Shown here: positions 7,585 to 15,993 of the stretch, in pieces | Position numbering within the stretch: position 1 is the stretch's first letter | Layout of the letters: the number at the start of each line of letters is the position of its first letter | IMG/VR virus record: IMGVR_UViG_3300047300_000522 | Coordinates: 1 to 28,835 of that record | From: a virus | Strand: one strand, 5' to 3' | Length of the DNA: 28,835 nt | Notes under the pieces: model-generated | What the model was told of the DNA's origin: nothing | Database searches by the model: none | Seen by the model: the letters and a program-made list of their open reading frames with translations, nothing else | Program-made: the position numbers and the translations under genes

Positions 7585-10549
7585 ATGTGTATTGTGTATA
7601 ATTTAACTGCGCTGAAATGTTGATATTGTTATACGGATAAGATGCACCGTTGTCGAGTACAAATGTTATAGCAAATGTACTACCGCTAACATCCAAATCT
7701 ATAACAAAGTTGCCATCTATATCAACCGCTGTTTCGTCTATTGTAGTGACATTCTTTAGCGTTATTGTTCCAGCACTTTGTACAATATGTAAATTATACT
7801 CACCGCTTACACTTGCATCAATCAATGCACCCACTTGACCTACCATAACACGCAATTTGACAAGCCAAACGGAGTCATCAGGCATATTGATAAAGTTTGT
7901 GCCATAAGCCAACAAACGAATGGTAGTCGAACTTGTAGTAAAATCGCCCTTTCCCCACATCGGTATTAAGCCGTTCTGCATTTCCCCTTGGTAAGTACCA
8001 CCACTTCCGATAGTAGCTCCTCCATTTATCACGGATGAATTGTAACCCATAACAAACACGGAATCCAAACCGCTATCCAATCGGTTTCCACTACCCAAAA
8101 CTATTGAATTGTCATTACCCAACCCCACAAAGTTGTTATCGGATACAACCAATCCCGACTTTGGTAATGGGTCTTGGCTCAATACTTTAGGTGTGCTTAA
8201 TTGTGCGCTCTTTGGCTTTCCTGTTCCATCGGAATCAGGAACAAAGGCATAACACGCGCCATCTCTCCAACTATAATTGTAAACATCACAACACGCTTCC
8301 GTTGCACTTGCAGGATTACCATCGGAATCGACAAATAAAACCGCTCCAAGTGAATTAATATAATCGGGAGTTAATAGACAATCAGGCTCTGCGGTTACTT
8401 GCTTTATCAATGTAACTTTAACCGTGTCTTGTGTACCTACAACGTAATCACTAATTGACAAAATACGCCAATAAGAATCTTTGATGAATATCTTATCATT
8501 GAAATTAAAGTTGTAAATGTCCGCAAATTCAAGCGAAAAGAACGCTTCTAAAATACGCGCGTCAGGTGCGTAAATGTTTTGTATATACTCATTCCAATAC
8601 CTTGAATATAACGTCTTAAATGGTATTGATGCAACACTACACAAAGGTGTTTCTTGTCCAAAATTCAAGTCCCTACTTTGAATATCCGGAACGAAGTCAC
8701 TATAATGGCTGAATAAAAATGTTTCAACTTGGTTAACACCGCCAGTTGTATCGTTGTAAACATTGAATTTTATAGTATCTCCTACTTTATAAAGTATTCG
8801 TGGGTTTGGTGCTGAATAAGAATAGTCATCGTTAACGAATTTAGGGATGGAATAAGTAGTTCCATTTATGGGAACAATAGGAGTTGCACCAAAATACAAC
8901 TCAACCTTGTTTTCTTCGGTTGCAAAATCGTTTTCGGGATCAATCAATTCAAGCCTACCATATACGCGGTTTCCTTGCGTGTTGTAAATGTTGTTGAATA
9001 GGTCGGTTGATTGCTTATAAGTCCACGTGTTTTTCCTTGCTTGGTAGTCATTAGTTGACATTAATGTGATGTCCTTACTGATGTCAAGTAATGGTGTCCA
9101 ATCTTTACTAACCCCTTGCGCGATGTATTCTTGGAATGGGATGAAGTCGATTAACTTTTGATTGAACTTATTTGGAACAACCACCAAGTTGTACATCTTG
9201 AAAAGTGAATCAATGAACTCTGTACATTTCATCACAGGCGCATTTGCAGTCCAATCGATTGTATTACCATACAACGGTTTTGAGATTTCAACCGATTGAA
9301 AGTTAGCGGTTTTTATTGTAAATGTTCCTGCGAAGTCAATCCAATAACCAAAGTTATATTCGAATTGTTGAAGAACTGGCTCAATCGTTTCACCTTGTTG
9401 TAAAAAGATATTTGTTTGTCCTATATTACCAAGTACATCTTCGTTAATTATATTGATTGTGTTACCATCATAAGGGTCATAATTTGTAAAACCAACACCA
9501 CCACTTGCATTTATAAATGTCTTATTGCCTAACAAATCAGTTTTTAAAAGTCGTAGTTGTAATGATCCATTGAACGCATCATTAACTTGAATTGTTATAT
9601 TAAAAGCAAATTTATAACTACCGCTAAATGGCGCAGTATATACGTTACCAACTACATTTCCTCCAGGGTCTTGTGACTCGGTTAAAGTTGGCAAATGATA
9701 CAATGAATTGTTGTAACCATTAACAACCTCTAAACCAAAATCACCCACTACAAATGTTTCATCTGGTGTATATCCCTCAAGCAAAAACTTTGCAGTTTCG
9801 GGGTTTCCTCCTGTTTGTTGGATAGTTTGACTTTCACTAACCCACGGAATGTACATAAAGTCAAGTTCACTTGTAAGTGTACCCGAATCAGTACCCAAAC
9901 TGAAACCACTCAAAGACATTATCTTATTGAAGATATATCGAGCGGAAACGAATGGCGTTAATTCCCCTGCCTTTGCTACTACACTTGGATTCGTGGAGTT
10001 AATGCCTCGCCCATTGTCTACATTTACATTGCCTACCCAATTTTGCCCTCTATCCGTTAACCCTAAATAAACATCCGTTTCGGAATTAATACTTGCAATA
10101 GTATCGTATTGAATGACAAATGGATAATCGGTTTGAAGTTGTGCGCCTATGTAGTTTTTGAAATCAGCATCCCCAATGTTTTTAAAGAAGTCGATTACGT
10201 TGCCAAAGAATACAATTTCGTATTCGTGGTTTTGTCCATCTTGCGTATACACCGCTTTGAATTGCACCGAACCTTCCAAAGTTGGGATTGTGTCAACGGT
10301 TATAATCGCGTTGAGTTTTCGTTTTGGATTGAAGTTCGCAAATTGGTAGGTATTCTCCTGAATGAATCCAAATATCTTCGCGTTGGTAGGTGTTGCAGGA
10401 ATGCGAAATGTACGCGAATAACTACCGCGAGGGCGCAAGTCCTTTATGTCCGTGAAGTTGTATTGTAACGAAATCGATTCGTTCTCGTAAAGGTCAACCA
10501 ACGTAGGTACGTTGTCGCCTTGACTATATATAATTAAAGCTGTTTCCAT
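7577..10549 (-). CDS. Large tail tip / baseplate-associated virion protein
   Basis: The gene encodes 990 residues starting METALIIYSQGDNVPTLVD. The N-terminal motif LRPRGSYSRTFRIPATPTN resembles a family of Bacteroidota phage tail proteins near the tape measure. The middle is long and beta-rich. Residues about 808-858 contain short repeats of the form NSIVLGSGN and DSVFVMGYNS ending NGGATIGSGG, which look like the left-handed beta-roll head repeats of trimeric adhesins. The final ~130 residues (including NMPDDSVWLVKLRVMVGQV) look like a receptor-binding or trimerisation domain found at the end of many tail proteins. It probably forms part of the tail tip and may bind the host. It lies between the 608-residue tail protein and the tape measure. 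Confidence 0.65.
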   Translation of the reverse strand: METALIIYSQGDNVPTLVDLYENESISLQYNFTDIKDLRPRGSYSRTFRIPATPTNAKIFGFIQENTYQFANFNPKRKLNAIITVDTIPTLEGSVQFKAVYTQDGQNHEYEIVFFGNVIDFFKNIGDADFKNYIGAQLQTDYPFVIQYDTIASINSETDVYLGLTDRGQNWVGNVNVDNGRGINSTNPSVVAKAGELTPFVSARYIFNKIMSLSGFSLGTDSGTLTSELDFMYIPWVSESQTIQQTGGNPETAKFLLEGYTPDETFVVGDFGLEVVNGYNNSLYHLPTLTESQDPGGNVVGNVYTAPFSGSYKFAFNITIQVNDAFNGSLQLRLLKTDLLGNKTFINASGGVGFTNYDPYDGNTINIINEDVLGNIGQTNIFLQQGETIEPVLQQFEYNFGYWIDFAGTFTIKTANFQSVEISKPLYGNTIDWTANAPVMKCTEFIDSLFKMYNLVVVPNKFNQKLIDFIPFQEYIAQGVSKDWTPLLDISKDITLMSTNDYQARKNTWTYKQSTDLFNNIYNTQGNRVYGRLELIDPENDFATEENKVELYFGATPIVPINGTTYSIPKFVNDDYSYSAPNPRILYKVGDTIKFNVYNDTTGGVNQVETFLFSHYSDFVPDIQSRDLNFGQETPLCSVASIPFKTLYSRYWNEYIQNIYAPDARILEAFFSLEFADIYNFNFNDKIFIKDSYWRILSISDYVVGTQDTVKVTLIKQVTAEPDCLLTPDYINSLGAVLFVDSDGNPASATEACCDVYNYSWRDGACYAFVPDSDGTGKPKSAQLSTPKVLSQDPLPKSGLVVSDNNFVGLGNDNSIVLGSGNRLDSGLDSVFVMGYNSSVINGGATIGSGGTYQGEMQNGLIPMWGKGDFTTSSTTIRLLAYGTNFINMPDDSVWLVKLRVMVGQVGALIDASVSGEYNLHIVQSAGTITLKNVTTIDETAVDIDGNFVIDLDVSGSTFAITFVLDNGASYPYNNINISAQLNYTQYTYA
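9686..9703. repeat. 18-bp repeat, copy 1 (encodes SLYHLPT)
   Basis: The 18 bases AGTTGGCAAATGATACAA occur here and at 11597-11614. On the coding (minus) strand both copies fall in frame to give SLYHLPT in two neighbouring tail genes. The identity suggests a shared conserved structural motif or recombination between the genes. Confidence 0.7.
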
Positions 10550-10558
10550 TCTTTGTTA

Positions 10559-12385
10559 TTAAGGACAATTTCCAAATCCAACAGTTACGTAAATGTTACC
10601 AGTCCAAGTTCCCGAACTCCATGCAGGAAGTTTGAGATAAAAGTAATTTGGATTAGTACCCGTACCCCATACACCACTTGCAACAATAGGCGTTCCCGAA
10701 CTTTGCATATCAAACGAAGTACGTGTTCCGCCACCCGTTGTTACGTTACCCAAATCAATGTAGCCATTCTTAATCGGTGTTGGTACATTCGATGTGTATT
10801 CAATACTTACATAATAAGTTTGTCCTGCGATTGGCGTAGCACCTAAAGTATCTGCAACGCTAACCGTGATGTAACGAGCGGAAGCTGCCGCAGTTGAAAC
10901 AATGTTACACGCATTACCCACGTTTACGCCTACGGTTAACGTAGATGAACCGCTTGTTTTTGCGAATGTATCAAAGTAAGTACAAGCAACAGGTTGAGGG
11001 ATTGGATATTCACTCGCGATAATGTTTATTGTTTCGTTATCGTTGGCTATTTGCAATCTAATGTTTTGGTTGTACTTGTGCGAGTTACGTTCTCTACGCA
11101 TCAAATAGTTATTGTCCTCAACTACAACAGGCACAACGGAATATCCATCGGTGTTATCGTCTACCATCCAAACTGACTTTGAACGGAACAAGTCCTTTAG
11201 ATACTTAAATTCTGACTCCGTTAACCAATCACTTGTAAGGTTTAAATATGTTTTAACTATTGGTTCGCGCTCGGTTAGTGAACGTGAAAAGGCTTCCGTT
11301 TTAAATGGATTGTCGGTTGTCGCATTGTTGTAGTCACCTTGGTAGGTCTTGTATCTTTTGCGCTCTACATCGATACTACGTTCATTCTTTTTGATAAAAC
11401 TGAAACTATCCCAACCACCCAACTGATTAAGCCAATACAAATGCACTGGATTGTACTTACAATCTTCGTCAACCCAATAGCCATACTTCGCGGTCACTTC
11501 CACATCGCTAATATTTACCCCTACCACCGTGTAATACTTGGTGCTATCCGCGATTGATTGCGTGATATACCCACCATTAACAAGGTTTTTAAGTCCAGTT
11601 GGCAAATGATACAACGAACCGCCTAACGTAGTGTAAGCAATGTTGAACGTGCTGACTATTGTATTTGTTTCATCGTACAACTTGAATACGAAATGATCCG
11701 TTGTTAAGATTGGATAATTTGAATTGATAAATGTTGAATCGTCAGCTATGAACGAAAGTATTGAATATGCAGAACTTTCGTCACCCGTTACATTTGAACG
11801 TGAAATCTTGCGCCAATTTATCACCTCATTTTGAAGGCTCAATGGTAAGTTCAATTCAGTTGCAACCGTTTCTGCATTAAAGCCTATTGTGTTATCATAC
11901 ATCTGCGATAATGCTAAAGGTGGCGTGTCATTGCTACCCATAACGATAAAGTTCTGCTTACCGCTTCCGTAAACACTCATTAAATCGTATTGATTTGCCA
12001 AGGTGTCATCTTCCGTAAACACACCGCCTATCTCCCAACCTTCATAGCAAAACACTCTAAACTGATTGACATTTAATTGAGCCTCGTTAATCGGTGCGCT
12101 AATGTGCATCAATACATTTGTTGTATTATATACCATATTCGTTAGCGTTAACTGATTAAACAAGGTCTTTAAATTGAATACCCCATTGAGTTGCGCATTT
12201 GGTGCAACGTAAAACTTGTACTCATTGCCCGTGTTATAGTCACCAATTCGAAATATATATTTGAATCCAGGCTCGGTTACATTGCTCGATAACATCGTTA
12301 CCGCTACATCGTTATTACTATACGCAAGACCCGTAAACTCGGTTGAGCCTTGCGCTGAAAGTCCTGTTATCTTTGTCGTTATCAT
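10559..12385 (-). CDS. Virion structural protein, probable distal tail / baseplate component
   Basis: The gene encodes 608 residues starting MITTKITGLSAQGSTEFTG. The first ~440 residues are a mixed beta protein with features I know from tail-associated proteins of Bacteroidota phages: YHLPTGLKNLVNGG, VHLYWLNQLGGWDSFSFIK, and a charged stretch around SFIKKNERSIDVERKRYKTY followed by LTSDWLTESEFKYLKDLFRS. The last ~140 residues (from about ACTYFDTFAKTSGSS) form a Ser/Thr/Gly-rich beta-sandwich-like domain that could bind carbohydrate. It overlaps the upstream gp10-like gene by 4 bases (ATGA) and is 9 bases from the 990-residue tail gene. The role is inferred from position and composition. Confidence 0.6.
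   Translation of the reverse strand: MITTKITGLSAQGSTEFTGLAYSNNDVAVTMLSSNVTEPGFKYIFRIGDYNTGNEYKFYVAPNAQLNGVFNLKTLFNQLTLTNMVYNTTNVLMHISAPINEAQLNVNQFRVFCYEGWEIGGVFTEDDTLANQYDLMSVYGSGKQNFIVMGSNDTPPLALSQMYDNTIGFNAETVATELNLPLSLQNEVINWRKISRSNVTGDESSAYSILSFIADDSTFINSNYPILTTDHFVFKLYDETNTIVSTFNIAYTTLGGSLYHLPTGLKNLVNGGYITQSIADSTKYYTVVGVNISDVEVTAKYGYWVDEDCKYNPVHLYWLNQLGGWDSFSFIKKNERSIDVERKRYKTYQGDYNNATTDNPFKTEAFSRSLTEREPIVKTYLNLTSDWLTESEFKYLKDLFRSKSVWMVDDNTDGYSVVPVVVEDNNYLMRRERNSHKYNQNIRLQIANDNETINIIASEYPIPQPVACTYFDTFAKTSGSSTLTVGVNVGNACNIVSTAAASARYITVSVADTLGATPIAGQTYYVSIEYTSNVPTPIKNGYIDLGNVTTGGGTRTSFDMQSSGTPIVASGVWGTGTNPNYFYLKLPAWSSGTWTGNIYVTVGFGNCP
11597..11614. repeat. 18-bp repeat, copy 2 (encodes SLYHLPT)
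   Basis: This is identical to 9686-9703 and lies in the adjacent 608-residue tail gene, reading as SLYHLPT in its frame. Confidence 0.7.
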
Positions 12386-12987
12386 ACATTAATTTTCTTT
12401 TGTAAGTTATCCTCAATTACAATTTTAATTTCTTTACCCAATGCCTCTGCGAACTTTGGCTCGTAAACATCTATTAACTCATTCACCGCATCACGCCAAT
12501 AGAAAAGCGGTTGTATTCCGCGCCTACGAATTGAGCGCATTATATTGAATGCCATTGACTTTTTAGCATTTTCCTTTGCCTCAACACTTTTAAACGATGC
12601 GAATGATCCGTTCTTATTACGTGGTTTAATTCCTTTGATGCTCATCCAATCGTAAATGGCTTTTTGCATCACTCCCATTCCATCGACCTTTTGCCCACTA
12701 CCGCCACCACTACGAAACGAATAAGGCGAACCAACGCTACTACGCGTACCATTAACACCTTTCTCAACGAAATCAGCATATTTGGAAGATTCTCCTTTGG
12801 CGAAGAACTCTAATTTACCTCTTCTTGCATTATAATAATAAGCAAGTGACTTACGTAAGTTATCCGTTGCAACTGCTCTTCTTTTCTTGCCTTTGACCGT
12901 TCTATAAATACCAAGATTCTGCATTGCCTTTTCGACAACATCAGCACCGAACTGGTTTATTAAATCGTTTAAAGGACTATTAGCCAT
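12382..12987 (-). CDS. HK97 gp10-like tail completion protein candidate
   Basis: The gene encodes 201 residues starting MANSPLNDLINQFGADVVEKA. It is basic and contains SSKYADFVEKGVNGTRSS followed by a glycine/serine loop and PYSFRSGGG. A tyrosine followed by a VEkG-type motif recalls HK97 gp10-like neck or tail completion proteins, which join the tail to the head. The second half is helical and very basic (MAFNIMRSIRRRGIQPLFY). It overlaps the 64-residue gene upstream by 8 bases and the 608-residue gene by 4. The assignment is moderate. It could be another minor tail protein. Confidence 0.5.
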   Translation of the reverse strand: MANSPLNDLINQFGADVVEKAMQNLGIYRTVKGKKRRAVATDNLRKSLAYYYNARRGKLEFFAKGESSKYADFVEKGVNGTRSSVGSPYSFRSGGGSGQKVDGMGVMQKAIYDWMSIKGIKPRNKNGSFASFKSVEAKENAKKSMAFNIMRSIRRRGIQPLFYWRDAVNELIDVYEPKFAEALGKEIKIVIEDNLQKKINV

Positions 12988-13174
12988 TCACGAAAGTATT
13001 AAATGCGGTGTTACTATCTTGGATCAATAGGTCAACAAAGGCATCGATTCCTTTGCTATCTAATGCAACCCGAAATGCATCGTAATCGGTTGAGTCATCA
13101 TAACCGAAAAAAATGTTTTGCTCGATTACGTGAATGATTGTAAGGTTGTCTTTTGTTACTATTTGATATCTCAT
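12980..13174 (-). CDS. Small unknown protein in the tail module
   Basis: The gene encodes 64 residues starting MRYQIVTKDNLTIIHVIEQN. It is acidic and has no Cys or membrane segment. I do not recognise it. It overlaps the fibre-like gene by 4 bases (ATGA) and the gp10-like gene by 8 bases, so it is tightly coupled within the tail operon and probably real. It may be a minor virion or assembly factor. Confidence 0.6.
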   Translation of the reverse strand: MRYQIVTKDNLTIIHVIEQNIFFGYDDSTDYDAFRVALDSKGIDAFVDLLIQDSNTAFNTFVNG

Positions 13175-14286
13175 ATTTCAACCATTATCGAAGTGTTGTT
13201 GATTGTACCGCTTAACACAGTTGCATTATTTACAACCTTAATTGCGCAGTCATCACCTGCGGCATAAGTTGCCGATGTCGCACCGCTATTGGCTTCCGTT
13301 CCTGCGGCACTACCTGCGGCAATGGTTACGACAACCGAAGTATCTGCGCTATTTTTTCTTAACGTGAAAACCAAGCTACCCGTTGCACTTTGAGCCGAAA
13401 ACATACGCACGTAAAAGTTTTTTAGTGTACACGCGTAAGGGATAACCAAGATACGAGCGGATTCCGAAGCGTTCACACCGCTATAATTGAATGAACAATA
13501 AGTAGTTCCGCTCAATGCGACAGTAGCATTTTGGTTAACCGCCATAAATGAACGAGCAACTGGAGTAGATGGAGTACTATTAACCCATAACCCACTCGTT
13601 GAATTATATGTCAATAACTGCCCATTGCTTGGGGTTGTTATTTGTACTCCGTGCAGTTCGTCTAACTCGTAACCATTTTGAATAGCTAAAACCACTCTCC
13701 CTTGTGTTGGGTGAACCCTTGCAACGTAACCAATAAAGACCGTGTGATTAGGTTCGGCAGGTGGTGTATTCGCTACCACTCCCCCTGCGGTTGTTGCACT
13801 TAACCACAACATATCCCCTGCGGTAAATGCAGAAGTATCGATGTCGTGAAGTGTACCATTAACCGCAATATATCCATCGGTATTATTTGGAATATCAGCA
13901 GTAACCATTCCAATCGTTTTGGATGATGTTGCCTCTGCATCTGCTTTGGCAAGTAGAGCATTAGGTCGGTTTCCCGTTGCACCGCTCAAATAAACTATCT
14001 GACCTTTGGTTAGTGTTGAACCTGTGCTATTCCTTACGACTATCTCAATTCGTTCCGCACTATCTACAACCCCATCCACATCGGTATCGTAAACGGAAGT
14101 AAGCATATCCCCAACAGTCCACGTTCTATCAGCCGAAAGGTCTTGCGTTGTTCCGTTAATAGTTAAAGTTCGCGTTGTGGGAACTCCACCACCACCGCCT
14201 GTCATTGGCTTCCACGTATTATCAGCCGCTAAATAATCGGTTGACGCGCTTGGATCATTCGTTGTATATTGAACCTTCTTTGCCAT
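13171..14286 (-). CDS. Putative tail fibre / receptor-binding protein
   Basis: The gene encodes 371 residues starting MAKKVQYTTNDPSASTDYLA. The N-terminus has a glycine linker (TGGGGGVPT) and the repeat-like TRTLTINGTTQDLSADRTW, seen in fibre proteins. Residues about 75-215 form a module with NSTGSTLTKGQIVYLSGATG and GYVARVHPTQGRVVLAIQNG, common in virion fibre-like proteins. The C-terminal ~125 residues (from ARSFMAVNQNATVALSG) form a separate beta domain that may be the receptor-binding tip. The gene shares one base with the tail terminator-like gene upstream (TAATG). It is Ala/Thr/Ser/Gly-rich with few charges, typical of a trimeric beta-structured fibre. The target receptor cannot be told from sequence. 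Confidence 0.6.
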   Translation of the reverse strand: MAKKVQYTTNDPSASTDYLAADNTWKPMTGGGGGVPTTRTLTINGTTQDLSADRTWTVGDMLTSVYDTDVDGVVDSAERIEIVVRNSTGSTLTKGQIVYLSGATGNRPNALLAKADAEATSSKTIGMVTADIPNNTDGYIAVNGTLHDIDTSAFTAGDMLWLSATTAGGVVANTPPAEPNHTVFIGYVARVHPTQGRVVLAIQNGYELDELHGVQITTPSNGQLLTYNSTSGLWVNSTPSTPVARSFMAVNQNATVALSGTTYCSFNYSGVNASESARILVIPYACTLKNFYVRMFSAQSATGSLVFTLRKNSADTSVVVTIAAGSAAGTEANSGATSATYAAGDDCAIKVVNNATVLSGTINNTSIMVEI

Positions 14287-14759
14287 TATTCGCCAATGTA
14301 AGGAATTTCACAAGCGTTCCAAGTGTAATCGACTGACAACTCAATCGAAAGTTGAACTCCAGTAAGTACGTGGCTAAATTCTTCCACGAATGGACTACCG
14401 CTTATGGGTGTAGTTAATACTACCGATTCATCAAAGATATGCCCAAGTTCCAACATATTAACGAAGTCACTTGCCAACAAGATGCAATCGCTTATCGCTT
14501 GTTTTTGGTATTCCGTTTTTTCATCCTTATCACGTGGAAGGTCAGCGAAGAACACATCGAATGTGTAAGATAGTTGTCCTTTATCGAAACTTATACCGGT
14601 AGGAGTTACGTGCATCCAAGGATATTCCGTTTCCTTTTCAAGGTCAGCCTGTGCGATTTGTCCGTGAGTGAATCGTCTTATCAATGCGTGTTGATTAGCG
14701 AAGTCCTGGAACTTGCTAACGACTACGTTGTATGTATAAAGGGATGATGCAGTTGCCAT
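14286..14759 (-). CDS. Tail terminator / completion protein candidate
   Basis: The gene encodes 157 residues starting MATASSLYTYNVVVSKFQDFAN. It contains EYPWMHVTPTGISF, LSYTFDVFFADLPRDKDEKTEYQKQAISDCILLASDFVNML and a beta-rich end. The pattern of a beta strand with an FDVFFADLPRD-type motif followed by a helix recalls tail terminator proteins, which cap the tail tube. Its place beside the tail chaperone gene fits. The assignment is by pattern and context only. Confidence 0.5.
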   Translation of the reverse strand: MATASSLYTYNVVVSKFQDFANQHALIRRFTHGQIAQADLEKETEYPWMHVTPTGISFDKGQLSYTFDVFFADLPRDKDEKTEYQKQAISDCILLASDFVNMLELGHIFDESVVLTTPISGSPFVEEFSHVLTGVQLSIELSVDYTWNACEIPYIGE

Positions 14760-14779
14760 ATATTACAAGACGCTAAAGG

Positions 14780-15519
14780 TTACTTTTTTAGGAGTTGTTT
14801 TTGAAAAGAAAAGTAATCAATCCGGTAAGACAAATGTGCAAAGATGGTACTTGCTTGTGTTTCGGTCACTTGGTCGAACTTGGTAATATCTCTATCCGCT
14901 AACTCCTCGATAACGTGAAACCATCCGTACCGTTCACTCAAATCGCTTGTTGCTTGAGCGCCTCCTCCATCATCTGAATCGCCTTCATCATCTCTTTCGT
15001 CATCGTTGTATCTAAAAACTCGAGGGAACGATTCAGTAATTCTTTTTCGATATTCGAAAAAAAAACAAGCGCACCATTCGCGATTGATAGTGGCATATCG
15101 TTGAAGTCATCCGCATTTGTTAAATGTTCTGCGGTGTAAGGCTCAATTTTGTACTTCGTGCCAATCTCGGAACTAATTGGGCGATAAAGGATTGCAAGTA
15201 ACTTTGTTAAATGTTTGGGAAAGTCTTTGCAATTACTCTCCAGGTCTAACCACTCACCGAAAGAAATCTTGTTAATGTCGGGAACGAATCCGTATCCCTT
15301 CCACTTGTGTTGGTGTTCCGCTTTCGGTTCATCAATGGTTTCTTTAAAAAAGGCTATAACCTCTCCAATGGTTTCGGGTGACAAGTTCCGCGCATCGTCT
15401 TTGTTGATTCTTAATATAGCGGATACCTGTCCAATCTCGTTTCCTTCGTTGGTAATAAAGTCAACGTATTGCTTGACCGTTACTTTGGAATAGTCCTTCT
15501 CTAATTTAATCTTCGCCAT
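14780..15519 (-). CDS. Tail assembly chaperone, long -1 frameshift product (GT-like)
   Basis: From the ATG at 15519 the zero frame is read for 154 codons to the U run. A -1 slip at 15064-15058 then opens a frame of 92 codons ending with TAA at 14782-14780, giving a 246-residue fusion. The extension has no stop and begins FEYRKRITESFPRVF. It carries an acidic/Gly linker (EGDSDDGGGAQATSD) and ends in a domain with YGWFHVIEELADRDITKFDQ, which I recognise as the T-domain pattern of tail chaperones. The extension fills 158 bases otherwise without a gene. The alternative is a separate small gene starting at a TTG that overlaps the short frame's stop. The frameshift itself is inferred from the in-phase slippery run and the known lambda G/GT mechanism. 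Confidence 0.7.
14938..15519 (-). CDS. Tail assembly chaperone, short product (G-like)
   Basis: The gene encodes 193 residues starting MAKIKLEKDYSKVTVKQYVD. The pattern YGFVPDINKISFGEWLDLES, LAILYRPISSEIGTKYKIE and FNDMPLSIANGALVFF matches a family I know as the short tail chaperone of Bacteroidota siphophages. It would coat the tape measure during tail assembly. It is followed by the TTTTTTTTT run that allows the long form. The zero frame runs on for 39 more residues past the run and ends in a basic, Met-rich helix (MTKEMMKAIQMMEEALKQQAI). The gene overlaps the 57-residue gene upstream by 14 bases. Confidence 0.7.
   Translation of the reverse strand: MAKIKLEKDYSKVTVKQYVDFITNEGNEIGQVSAILRINKDDARNLSPETIGEVIAFFKETIDEPKAEHQHKWKGYGFVPDINKISFGEWLDLESNCKDFPKHLTKLLAILYRPISSEIGTKYKIEPYTAEHLTNADDFNDMPLSIANGALVFFSNIEKELLNRSLEFLDTTMTKEMMKAIQMMEEALKQQAI
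15058..15064 (-). promoter_or_regulatory. U_UUU_UUU slippery heptamer for -1 frameshifting in the tail chaperone gene
   Basis: The coding strand reads GTT TTT TTT TCG within a 9-T run (15065-15057). The heptamer T_TTT_TTT is in the correct phase for simultaneous P- and A-site slippage, after which the next codon is TTC at 15058-15056. This matches the established X_XXY_YYZ rule. Confidence 0.65.
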
Positions 15520-15679
15520 TGTCTAACTGCTGACTTAATAGATCAATCCACTCTTGAAAGAGCGTTGTCATTTCGGTGTTCTTTAATCTCTTTCTTTGGG
15601 TTGGTTGCTGTAACCACATTCCAAACATAACACACAACCTATAGGTGTGGTGCATATTTTCATTACGTGCCTCGTTCAT
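15506..15679 (-). CDS. Small basic/aromatic protein upstream of the tail chaperone
   Basis: The gene encodes 57 residues starting MNEARNENMHHTYRLCVMFG, then a Trp/Gln stretch (MWLQQPTQRKRLKNTE) and FQEWIDLLSQQLDNGED. It starts at the ATG at 15679-15677, two bases after the stop of the TerS-like gene, and overlaps the chaperone start by 14 bases. That spacing and a full frame support a real gene. I do not recognise it. It has no signal peptide or membrane segment. Confidence 0.6.
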   Translation of the reverse strand: MNEARNENMHHTYRLCVMFGMWLQQPTQRKRLKNTEMTTLFQEWIDLLSQQLDNGED

Positions 15680-15681
15680 AT

Positions 15682-15972
15682 TTATAGTTTATCACTTATT
15701 ACGATTTGTACTGGCGCATCACCTTCACCAACAATAGTTTGCCTTGCCTGTTTTGGTTTGAAATACTCAAGTGTCTTTAAGTACAACTCACTTGCAATCA
15801 TTTTATCTTCATCATTGCGTGAACTCCACAACTTGTCAAGGAACGCATTGAATTTCTCTGCTTGGTGTCCTGTGATGGATTCGCCAAGTGCTTCCCATTG
15901 AAGTGTCTTAACTCCTTTTGCACCTTTTGGTTTTCCATCCGGGTTACCCGATTTACCTTTTTCAAATGGCAT
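15682..15972 (-). CDS. Putative small terminase subunit (DUF5681-like)
   Basis: The gene encodes 96 residues starting MPFEKGKSGNPDGKPKGAKG. The N-terminal KGKSGNPdGkPKG motif is the hallmark of a family (DUF5681-like) that often stands beside large terminase genes and is thought to be, or to replace, TerS. The rest is helical (FNAFLDKLWSSRNDEDKMIASELYLKTLEYFKP) with a short beta tail. A TerS would recognise the phage pac or cos site and load TerL. Here it is on the minus strand in the late arm while TerL is on the plus strand, which is unusual. The assignment rests on the motif and on the absence of any other TerS candidate. Confidence 0.55.
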   Translation of the reverse strand: MPFEKGKSGNPDGKPKGAKGVKTLQWEALGESITGHQAEKFNAFLDKLWSSRNDEDKMIASELYLKTLEYFKPKQARQTIVGEGDAPVQIVISDKL

Positions 15973-15993
15973 AATGTTGTAATTTATTGATAC

